A stretch of 64,000 bases of DNA from Multifurca ochricompacta (lineage: Eukaryota > Basidiomycota > Agaricomycetes > Russulales > Russulaceae): NCBI GenBank assembly GCA_022496185.1, contig WTXG01000065.1:111631-175630 (forward strand). Direction: 5' to 3'. The stretch's first letter is position 1; every line of letters begins with the position of its first letter. Positions 23,047 to 32,783 of this stretch are shown here, piece after piece. A program made the position numbers and the translations under genes. Below the pieces are notes generated by a model. It saw nothing but the letters and a program-made list of their open reading frames with translations, did not search any database and was not told where the DNA came from.

Positions 23047-23558
23047 TGTTGAACACAGGACGTGTTCGGTGATGCTTCAGGCATCAGGAGATTAGATTAG
23101 CTACTTTGTGGACTAGATTAGATATTGGAGTTTCAGACTATTTACCATATCATTATTACTTTCTTTCTCACATTCTGCAGTAGCTGACTGATGTACCTTA
23201 GTAATGATGTACAAGCATGTGATACTTTACTGGCCAATGGCCTTAGTCCCTCTTGTTTATTGTTTGGACTTTGTCCGGCACTTGTGGACTTATTCCCAGT
23301 GCACAGACCATCCCTTGAAGAGTATATAAGGGTGTCTGTTTTGTCTCTTACACTTCAGAGTTTTCTTCATCTCTGAAGTGTAAGTCCTATCTACTCTCTG
23401 CTCACTACTTTACCATTGACTAACCATCTCTTGTAGATAACTTGCTCTAGGTGTGTAGTATAGCAATATAGAGTTTTCTTCATCTCTGAAGTATAACTTG
23501 CTCTAGCTTAACCCGCTAACAATCACAGTCAGTATGCTGTGCCTCATGCCTGTTTACA
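23047..23558 (+). repeat. Solo Copia LTR, family C
   Basis: TGTTGAACACAGGACG to GCCTGTTTACA, 512 bp, flanked by GCATC (23042-23046 and 23559-23563). It contains TATATAAGGGTG and two copies of a hairpin built on AGAGTTTTCTTCATCTCTGA about 115 bp apart. Confidence 0.9.
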
Positions 23559-23579
23559 GCATCATGCTTGTGGGGGGAG

Positions 23580-23953
23580 TGATGGATTGCAATCCATTGA
23601 CGAGCAGGAGGAGCACAAAAGCACACCACACTTGTCTATGATTCTAGCTTCAGGCTAGAATGACTAATTTTTGGAGCACCCCTCAGGGGCGATGAACTTC
23701 TTATTCATCCTGTTGAAATAAATCTTTCATATGATTTTACAGACTATGGCTTCTTGTCTTGATTATTCTATGTTGCTGATTCAAGCACAACCAAAACTTA
23801 GCCCCTGTATTACAAAGATCTTGTGTTCATATTGAAATAAGCTGTAGTGTAAAATGTATAATAAAGCTTGAAAATCAAGCAAGAAATAAGTAACAAATAA
23901 AAATTGTTTTCTTCACGCGCATCTACAAAGCCTATCTCACACTCATAACTATA
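23580..23953 (+). repeat. 3' LTR of C2
   Basis: Follows the polypurine tract TGTGGGGGGAG and matches the 5' LTR. All the differences I can see are at CpG-derived positions (GAGC, CACAACC, CTTGAAAA, CACGCGC against GAGT, CATGACC, CTCGAAAA, CATGTGC). Confidence 0.88.
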
Positions 23954-24290
23954 CCACACATGTCCTGGAGAATTCCAGCAGGAGTCACCAAGCTGAGTAC
24001 AAGGGGCATTCAAGGAGGACATGCACAAATGTTGCCAAGGAAGTGTCATCACAGGGGCAGGTGCAAGAGGAGACTGGGAGGGAGGGGTGAAAGTCTCCTG
24101 GTATTCAGCAAAAAGGCATGGCCTGTGGCAAGGCACATGGCAGTGGAGCAGGTGTGACATGTGAAAGGGACCTCATGCTTCTTAGTAGGTGCCATCCAAA
24201 GGGGATGATTAGACCCATCTGGGAATAGCAGCACCATGCAGCATGAATCAATACTGAGATGCAGGCTGGACAAATATCATACTTCCAATA
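23954..24290 (-). pseudogene. LINE C-terminal fragment
   Basis: Minus strand reads SNHPLWMAPTKKHEVPFTCH and STAMCLATGHAFL, homologous to the LINE tail at 6536-6934 (SNHPLWSAATHR, STAMRLATGHIF). It is short and frameshifted. Copia C2 inserted at its downstream edge. Confidence 0.55.
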
Positions 24291-25605
24291 CACATATTCT
24301 AATAAGGCAGACTACCACATAGTTTAGAACCTATCATGAGTCTGTGAAATTTAATGGTAATGGATCACTACCATAAATTTGCATGAGATATGCTGCTCAT
24401 AAGAATGCACCCAGATGCACAACAGTCTGAATGGCCACAAATTTATTGAGAAAGGCCAGTAGCTACTGCATTGGTGGGACTGGACAGCTGGGCTCGATTA
24501 GATCATTCAAAGTGAGTCAGATAACCAATTCAGAGACAATTACACACTGCATGCACAATATGTTCCTTCAAATCTTGTCACAAGTAAATAGTATTATTTT
24601 TTCTCTCTTTATTTCACACTCTTTTTTTGGTTTTAAAGGACTATTTTCTGTAAGTGTTCACTTCAGTTTTGACAACATTAACATTACTTTATCTTATCTG
24701 CTGCATAAATAAAAGATAATAATAATTATTATTATTATATAGTTCCCCTTATCTGCACTCAATGCACTCTTTGGTTTGGTTTGCCATTGAGTGTGAGTGT
24801 GGGAACTACATTTTCCATGCCACACACACAATTCTCACTCCACACTCCAATCAAAAAGCTGTCTTCCCCACATCATCTTCACATTTATCTTTCTCCTTTT
24901 CCCTCTCACAATCTCCCTCTCCCTCTTCCTCCATCTCTCTCTTTTGTGGCCAAGTTACTCATGCTCACCATGTCACTTCCTTCCATGACAGGATCTTTTC
25001 TCTTTATTGAGGGCCAGATGCAGAAAGGTAAATATAAGCTCTTTTTTCCTTCTATTGCTGACAACTTTTTAACTTTGAACTTAGTCAAGTTGACCATGTG
25101 GGTGCCATGAAGAGAGGTGAGGCTCTACTATTTCATCTTTCCAGCAACATTGTCATACTTGTATGCAGTGTGTTTGGTGTTCTCTTACCTGTGAGCAGTT
25201 GTTGACTTGTTGCACTTGGTATGCCCTTCCTATTTCATTCTTGAGTTGCTCTCTCTTACTCTCATTACCATTTTCCCAGGAAGATGGTGTTCTTGAGCCC
25301 ATCCTGATGTTCTCTTTGGGCTATGGTGTGCTGTTCATTCTCTCTGTGCATGCCCTTTTGTTGCTAGGCCCTTCTACTTTGGTCACTTATATCAGACCAG
25401 GAGCTGTCATCTTTTAAATGCTGTTTGGTGAAACACTTGTGATGGACACAACATTAGTAAGTCTTCTGTGTTCATCTGATCTGCTGGGAGCTAATATCTT
25501 TTGTTTTTTTTTTCACTTTGGCATTTCCACAACTCTGTGTTTCCACAACTCCCAGGACCCTGGTTGTATATGTCCCCTTTAGTCTAATTTGTATTAGTAT
25601 AAATA
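24291..25605. other. Non-coding, low-complexity stretch
   Basis: No recognisable gene. A TAA/TTA microsatellite lies at about 24716-24742, a pyrimidine-rich stretch (CCCTCTCACAATCTCCCTCT) at 24900-24950, and poly-T at 25503-25513. Open frames here are short and look like chance. Confidence 0.5.
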
Positions 25606-25866
25606 TTATAATAGATTTGTATTTTTAATGTGAAAATCAGAGTAAGAAAAAAATAAAAGTGAATCCAGAAAATGTAAGAGAAGTAGCTCTAGATTTGAAT
25701 AAAAGGTAAGAGAAGTAGCTCTACTTCTGAAAAGTAGCTCTACATTTGAAAAGTGGCTCTAAGCATCCAGACAAGCCCACTAGAGCTAACAGAGAATCCA
25801 GATTGCTGGATTGGCTGGAATGGCTAGCACTAGCCAATCCAGCAAAATGTCATTTTCCTGATGTAG
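25606..25866. repeat. Short direct repeats and a possible DNA-transposon end
   Basis: AGTAGCTCTA recurs four times between about 25680 and 25760 (one as AGTGGCTCTA). At 25845-25866 AAAATGTCATTTTCCTGATG plus TAG is the inverse of the sequence at 14898. Both ends carry nearby GGAATGGCTAG motifs. No target duplication was found, so a single element spanning both is only a possibility. Confidence 0.35.
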
Positions 25867-26289
25867 GGCTTATCTAATCCAGGATTGTCTCAATCACAGG
25901 GAGATGTCAGAAATGGATCAATATGGCCAGGTTGGATCAATCACTAAGTGTGTGGTACTAACAAACAAGTTGTGTCTTGTGCAGTAGCACTAGGACTGTG
26001 TTTCACCTTCCTGTGAATACCTTGATACCTTACTTGATTAGACACAATCCTTTATTGTCTTGGTTACTATAAGCACACTCATTTACAGTATTTAAGGATG
26101 CTCTCACTGTACAGTTCACTTCAGTTCTGACCATCATAACTGAAGTGAGTATTCTGTTATCTTATCTTTACCTATGTAGCTAATGCATACTAGTTATAAC
26201 TACCATTCTAGGTAAAAGGCTAATATTATTAGTTCTGACTATCATAACTGAATTATAACTACCATTCTAGGTAGTTTGGATTATCTAAC
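25867..26289 (+). repeat. LTR-like piece (Copia type)
   Basis: ATTTAAGG is a possible TATA element. It is followed by the hairpin ACTTCAGTTCTGACCATCAT plus AACTGAAGT and a duplicated segment (ATAACTACCATTCTAGGTA twice), the same plan as family C LTRs. The LTR start was not found. C3 inserted at its right side. Confidence 0.35.
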
Positions 26290-26637
26290 TGTTGAACCAG
26301 AGTACTGGTACAGAGCTACCAGAGATCAGTCCGACATAAGATTGTGATCATGTGTTTCAGAGATAACACAGCTGATCACAATCACTTAGCTACTTAATGA
26401 TCCTAATACATCTGAAAGCGGTCATGTGACTATAATCACATTATAAACGCGTTGTACTTATGATTAGATTAATAGCCGATTAGTACATGCAGATGTATAT
26501 AAAAGCCTATGTAAATATGCTACAAGAATTAAGTTGCTATCACATTATTGAAAGCATCTAAGCCTCTACACATACAAGGTGAGATAGAGTAGTAAAGTAG
26601 CATCTAAAGTACAGTCTGCGCCATGCCTGATTCTTCA
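26290..26637 (+). repeat. 5' LTR of C3
   Basis: TGTTGAACCAGAG to CTGATTCTTCA, with TATATAAAAG at 26496-26505. Compared with the 3' LTR there are about a dozen differences in the first 218 bp. All but one (C/A at TTAGCTAC) sit at former CpG sites. Confidence 0.93.
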
Positions 26638-26651
26638 GGTTATGGGCCCTG
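26638..26651 (+). promoter_or_regulatory. Primer-binding site of C3
   Basis: GGTTATGGGCCCTG directly follows the LTR. Complementary to the initiator-Met tRNA anticodon arm (half-tRNA priming). Confidence 0.85.
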
Positions 26652-26662
26652 GTGGGCATCTT

Positions 26663-26885
26663 GCACCTCTATGGCTGCAATACATACTTTGCACCTTTAA
26701 TGGCTGCAACAAAATTATCTGTGCCTTCAATGGCTGCAATAAGTTCCTGCACCTATACAGCTGCAGAAGTGATGCTACCAGTGAATGAAGCGTTCATGCG
26801 CCTTTATGGCTGCACTGCAAAATGCGCCTTTAAGGCTGCATAAGGCTATTAAAAAAAGCTCACCATTTGCGCCTTTATGGCTGCA
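26663..26885 (+). repeat. Seven copies of a 17-20 bp motif in the C3 leader
   Basis: GCGCCTTTATGGCTGCA-type units start at 26663, 26691, 26721, 26749, 26798, 26824 and 26869. Variants differ mostly at CpG positions (GCACCT, GTGCCT, GCGCCT). They lie between the primer site and the gag start, where packaging or dimerisation signals would be expected. Function not known. Confidence 0.75.
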
Positions 26886-26956
26886 TCAATGGAGTCTAAA
26901 GAGCCTGGGTTTTTGCTTTGTGTTTTGAGTACTGGTTGTTGCATTCAATGCTGACC

Positions 26957-29900
26957 ATGACTTCTTTTACAGAAATCAACTACTCAAACCCTTTTGTCAA
27001 AACCCTTATCACATCCCAAACAATGTCGTCTCAACTCACTACCATTGTCCCTGTCTGTGATGGATCCAACTACCACAAATGGGTTGGAATCATGCAGGCC
27101 TACCTCATGGCCAATGGACTCTGGGAAATAACCAATGGCACTGATCTTAAAATTACTGCCAAGGATGAGCAGCATCCCACTGCAGATGAGCTCAGAGATC
27201 AGAAGGAATGGGAGCGCGCTAACAATTGAGCCATTGGCACCATTGTCCTGTGCCTATCGGCTTCTATTCAGCAGGAACACTGCTCCACAATCTCCACTAA
27301 CACTTTATGGGTAGCCCTCAAAGCTAAGTACGGTGCTGTGGGACCATCTGTGATCTTCAGGGACTTCAAGGAGGCCCTGAACTTCTGCTTGGACTCATCA
27401 AAGCACCCTGCCCCTCAGATCAATTGTCTCCAAGTCGCTTTTGAGCGGCTTGAGTCCAATAGCATTACCATCCCTGATATGCTGCAGGGAATGCTGCTCT
27501 TACACACCCTTCCTCCTAAATGGGAGGCTCTCATCCCAACCATCCTTGTCAGAAGATCTCATTCTGACATAAACCTCCCAGTAGTCTGCAGTGCCATCCT
27601 TGCTCAGTGGGAGCAAGACTGCTCCAGGGGTAAAAACCCCCATTCTGCTAATAAGCTCTCAGCAGTCAAGTGGAAGCAAGGTGATCTTCACTTCAGCCAG
27701 CAGAAACAATCTGGAGGCAAACAGCCAGAGCACACGGAAAAACAGGCAGATCACAAGTACCAATGCGGGCATCATGCTGGAAGGCAGAATCGAGATAATC
27801 AGCAATCTAAGGCACAGGGGCACTCACACATTGCTAATCAAGCGTTCTTCCCCCCTCCTCAATTCACCACCATGCCATCCGTTCCCTCTCCTCCTTCCTT
27901 TAAAACTCACTATAGGAATGGAAGGCCTTGTACCGTTATGCGCACCACTCCTAAGGAGCGAATCCCTGGCTGCTATCATGCTTTTAACCAAGCTATGGAT
28001 CTGTGCGAAGATATAGGTGTGCCGGGGACTGCTCACAATCTGAAACCCCTTGAGACCCGCATAACTGATAGTTTCTCAAGACCGTCGTCCAGCAAGACCA
28101 AGCTGGAGGACCTTGAAGAGGATGGAGATGAGCGACCACGCAAAAAATCTAGATCCCCCTCACCTATCACTGTCGATACAGAAGACAAAGAGGACCCCAA
28201 TGATCCTCTTGATTGGGGCTCCAATCATCTTGATGATCAGCTGGCTGATCTGGCTGGCCTAGATGAGGACAACGATCAGGATGTGTATGTCCCCTCTTTC
28301 CTTCTACCCTGTAAAACTAACAGATGCATTTATGCTTCATTAGTTCACGCTTCTAGGGAGTCCCCTACAAAGAGCATTAGAAATGCAGGTGTAGTTAGCA
28401 CTATACATGACTTTAGGTTATGTACAAATATATTGCATTCTCCACATCATGTTCAGTGTGCTAAGTGCAAAGGAAAGACTAAGGATGAAGGCCATATAAC
28501 TTGGCTCTTAGATTCAGGTGCTTCATCACACTTTACATTTTCTCTCGACGATTTCATTGAATATGAAGACATTAGTACCCCAGAGCCTGTCAAAATGGCT
28601 TCTAAACCTATTTATATTAAAGGGAAAGGTACTGTTCTATTAGAACATGATGTCACACACAATGGAGTCACAAAAACGCGTACAATGCGTTTATATCCAG
28701 TATATTACATCCCTGATATAACTGGAAGACTTCTAAGCATTGGAGAGTTTCTCAAGCAAGGATTGTACGTCTATGGGGATGAACATGAATTAACCTTGCG
28801 AAATAAGGGATCTAAAATCCCAATTATTCAATGCCATCCAGCAATTACTGGCCAAACTATCTATTGGCTTCATTCTAAGATCACTAATTCGCAATCTTAC
28901 TCCACAATCTATAATGTAGATTACGATCTAATGCATAAGTGCTTAGGACATCCTTCTAAGGAAGTCTTACGTCATGCCAAAGATCACACTAAGGGATTCC
29001 CCCTAGATCCATCTTATCTGAAGACAGCTCCCCTATGCCCAGGATGCATGCAAGGCAAGATGCCTTTGTGATCTTATCTACCATCTGAAACACATGCCTC
29101 AAAGCCTTTTGAGCGCATTCATTCAGATCTTAAGACTTTCCCAGTAGAATCTTATCACAAATACAAATACTTTATCAGCTTTATTGATGATTATATGTCA
29201 TTTGCATGGATTGTATGTTTGTGCACTAAGTCTGCTGCAATAAACACTTTGCGACAATTCCTTGCCATGATCAAAAATCAACATAACACCACCATTAAAG
29301 AGTGGATGTCTGATGCTGGTGGAGAATACAAATCTGATGTATTTATGACTGTATTGAAAGATGAAGGGATAAAAATTCTACAGAGTGTGCCTTATACTCC
29401 CCAACAAAATGGCTGTGCAGAGCACTTTATGCACACTTGTATGGATAAAGTGCAATCAATGCACATTGAGTCATGTCTTCCAGACTCTTGGTGGGAATTT
29501 GCTGTACTACATGTGGTACATCTCTACAATAGGACTCCTGTACGTTGCCTGAAATGGCAGACACCTTATGAGATATTGCATGGAGAAGCACCAGAGATCT
29601 CTCATTTGCACATCTTTGGATGTGGTGCTTATGTCTACATTCCAGAAGAACATCGCAGCAATAAACTATCACCTAAGTCCGAACTTATGGTGTATATTGG
29701 GCAAGCAGATGGCATGAAAGGCCATCTGTTCATGCGGCTTGGCAATAATACATTGTACATGCAAGCCACAGCCCTATTTGATGAGAATCTCTTCCCTAAG
29801 TGTGATTCCACCAGATGGCATGGAGTTACTAAATTGAATGAGCCTCTAATTAATGAAGGGCCAGAAACACAGCCCATTCCTTTAGTGGACAATGATGATT

Positions 29901-31932
29901 TCCTACCATCTCACCTTCCACCTTCCAAACAAATAGAAGGACCTCAGGTTCTTGACAAAGAACCTAGCACTTCACAGCCAGAGGTATCCTTGCCTTCTCC
30001 TGTGCCAGAACAACAACCAGTGCCTTTGCGGCGCTCTACATGGGAAAGGAAAGTTGCACTTTGCCCTGGGAATGTCTATGGGGATAACAGGCACCCCATC
30101 AATCAGATTACAGACATTCAGTGGATGTGGCAATGGAGACAAGCAGTGGAACCCCAGGGTAGCTCCCCAATTCCATCCATGCGTTTGAGACAGGTTCCTG
30201 GTCCTAGTCTTGACACTCCGGCCCGCACTAGCGACGATCCACTTACACCCATAAGGGGGAGTGATGATGAAGTTGAGGATCTAGTAGATCTCATATCTCA
30301 ACTAGCCCAGGAAGGGGGAGGAGAATTTGTGAATTATCTGCTCGCCAAAGCAGTTCCACATGATTCACAGCCACTAGACATGTCCAATATACGAGAGTGG
30401 ACATATAAAGATATTTTGTGCATGCCTGACATGCAACAAAAGGAATGGAAGACTGCATGTTGCAAAGAACTTGAGGCACTTCACAGATGGAAAGTCTTTA
30501 CACTTGTGGACCCTCCCAAAGGGAGGAAGACAATTAAAAACAGATGGGTCTTTGACCAGAAATCTGATGGTCATAAGAAAGCCAGGCTCGTAGCCAAAGG
30601 CTTTTCTCAGGTTGAAGGTGTTGACTTCAATGAAATATTCTCACCTGTTGTAAGGTTTGAGACTGTCCGATTGATGCTCACACTTGCCACACTTGAGGAT
30701 TGGCACATTACTGGACTAGATGTCAAAAGTGCTTTCCTGTATGGTGAACTAGATGAAGAGCTATACATGGAACAACCTGAAGGTTTCAAAATTAAAGGAC
30801 AAGAAACCAAAGTACTATGACTACAATGCACCATTTATGGTCTTAAACAAGCTGCCTTAGCATGGTGGAAGGCACTAGATAAGTCCATGGCTGCGATGGG
30901 CTGTAAACGCCTACTCTCAGACTCAGGCCTATTTCTATATAAGGCTAATAATGGGTCAATCATCATCATCATTGTATATGTCAATGATGCTTTATTTATG
31001 GGAAATGACCAAGTCCTAGTCAGCAAACTAAAGACTGATTTCATGAACAAATGGGAGTGCAGGGATCTAGGAGACACAAAGGAGTTCTTGCAAATGCGCA
31101 TAACTAGGAAGGATGGCAAAATTCTACTTGATCAACAGCCATACCTAACTAAAGTGCTGCAATGCTTTGGGATGCTTAATGCAAAATTTGCACCCACTCC
31201 TCTCCCAGAAGGCTATCATCCAGAGCCTAACACTGAACCTGCCAATCCTTCCATTCGTTCAAAGTTCCAACAAGTAATCGGCTCATTACTTTACATCATG
31301 TTGGGCACACGACCAGATATTGCCTTTGCAGTGACAAGGCTATCTCAATTCACCGCTAATCCATCTCAAGATCATCTTGATCGAGTGCTGTATATCTGCC
31401 AATATTTAGCCAGCACATCCAATTACACGCTTATCTACAATGGCAGATCAAATGGCAGATTGATCGCGTGTGCTGATTCCGATTGGGTGTCAAACCCAAT
31501 AGATTGCTGATCCACTACTGGATACATGGTGAAAATAGTGAATGGGATATTCAGCTGGAATTCTAGAGTGCAAAAGACCACAGCGCTCTCATCCACTGAA
31601 GCAGAATACATGTCACTTTCTGACACAACGCGACAGATTGCATGGATCAAATCGCTTCTAAGTGAAATTGGTATTGATCTAGGACCCATTCCTCTCTGTG
31701 GTGATAACCAGGGGTCCATCTTTATGGCCTCTAATCCTGTACAAGAGCAACAGATAAACATATTGATATCCGCTTCCATTACATCAGACAAATTATACAG
31801 GAGAAGAAAATTGAGCTATTCTTTATTGAAGGCTCTGAGAATCCCGCAGACATGTTCACCAAGAATTTGGGATGCATCAAATTCCTGAAATTCAGGAGTC
31901 AACTTGGGCTAGAGATTAACTCACCTAAGTAA
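26957..31932 (+). pseudogene. Copia C3 gag-pol polyprotein, four TGA stops and one frameshift
   Basis: Start ATG at 26957 (MTSFTEINYSNPF). Gag core: CDGSNYHKWVGIMQAYL. I see no CCHC knuckle, unlike C2. The protease has ITWLLDSGASSHF; the integrase has HKCLGHPSKEV with CPGCMQGK, SFIDDYMSFAW, SDAGGEYKSD and PQQNGCAEH. The reverse transcriptase has NRWVFDQKSDGHKKARLVAK, DVKSAFLYGELDEE, YGLKQAALAWW and YVNDALF. The catalytic YVDD has become YVND (GTCGAT to GTCAAT, a CpG change), so the enzyme would be dead. RNase H: ALSSTEAEYMSLS. Stops at 27227, 29069, 30818 and 31508 are all TGA at Arg positions. A one-base shift near 31755 moves KHIDIRFHYI and NPADMFTKNLG out of frame. Final TAA at 31930. Confidence 0.93.
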
Positions 31933-32196
31933 GGATAATTGCTTAGCACACTTAGCAGCGGCACTTAGCAAAGGGGAGTGTTGAACCAGAGTACCAGTAC
32001 AGAGCTACTGGAGATCAGTCCGACATAAGATTGTGATCATGCGTTTCAGAGATAATGCAGCCAATCACAATCACTTAGATACTTAATGATCCTAATACAT
32101 CCGAAAGTGGTCATGTGACTATAATCACATTATAAATGCGTTGTACTTATGATTAGATTAATAGCCAATTAGTACATGCAGATGTATATAAAAGCC

Positions 32197-32771
32197 TGTC
32201 ATGAACTGACACCCTAGAAAACCTCCTGACCCCCAGAAATCTCCAGACGCTCCCAAAGACCTTGTAGAACCCTCAGAGACGAAGATAACCCTAGATTAAG
32301 ACCAGAGAAGGGCTGGTCCGGACCAGGGCTGGACTCCTGCCAAATTGGAGACCTGTGGGAAGAGTACTAACAGAACCCCACAATGCCTAAACAGCAGTCC
32401 ACAAACTGCGGACTGCAGACTGCGGATTTCTAAGCCCAAAAGTGGGGCTATTCTCATTGGTGGATCAGTAGGGAGTTAAAGCAAAGTTAACCCCCCCTAA
32501 AGTAGGTGCACAGACCAAAGTCCCGGTTGTAATTACGTATATAAACCCTTTGGGAATAGAATGGACAGCTCCAGACTGTCCACTTGTGATCTGGTTCCTG
32601 ATTACCTAGGAGATTAGCCCCACCTTGTGGAAGGCTTCTCATCCCTTGCCCTCGAGCTGTTTGCTTCGTCTCTCTTGCACTTTCACCCTCACTCTCATCC
32701 CTTGCCCACTTCCAAATCTCTTCCCTTTGTATACAACCCACTGTCCAGGCAGTCAACAGTGAGTTGTAACA
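32197..32771 (+). repeat. 5' LTR of G3
   Basis: 575 bp. TATATAAA at 32538-32545 and, 35 bp further, AGACTGTCCA (32573-32582), which pairs with the primer site. Differences from the 3' LTR are mostly CpG-type (GACGCTCC/GACACTCC, GAGACGAAG/GAGATGAAG, CTGG/CCAG). Confidence 0.92.
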
Positions 32772-32773
32772 TT

Positions 32774-32783
32774 TGGACAGTCT
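32774..32783 (+). promoter_or_regulatory. Self-priming site of G3
   Basis: TGGACAGTCT, two bases after the 5' LTR, is the exact complement of AGACTGTCCA at 32573-32582, the expected 5' end of the transcript. This is the arrangement of Tf1/Sushi elements, whose RNA primes its own reverse transcription. Confidence 0.7.

Larger units (their letters stand above)
15304..23956 (+). mobile_element. Ty1/Copia element C2, interrupted by four insertions
   Basis: It has 5' and 3' LTRs, a half-tRNA primer site and one long gag-pol frame. Without its inserts it is about 5.2 kb. The flanking 5 bp are CCACA on both sides if the LTR ends at CTATA. The inserts are solo LTRs at 17629-18375, 19550-20152 and 23047-23558 and a Tc1 foldback at 20832-22424, each with its own target duplication. 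Confidence 0.9.

Noticed and set aside
24716..24742. TAA/TTA microsatellite as an origin or regulatory site
   Set aside because: A simple repeat in non-coding DNA with no other signals.
14898..25866. A single DNA transposon spanning both, with inverted ends CTACATCAGGAAAATGACAT
   Set aside because: Ends match in inverted orientation but the flanks show no target duplication and no transposase lies between, so two separate scraps are as likely.
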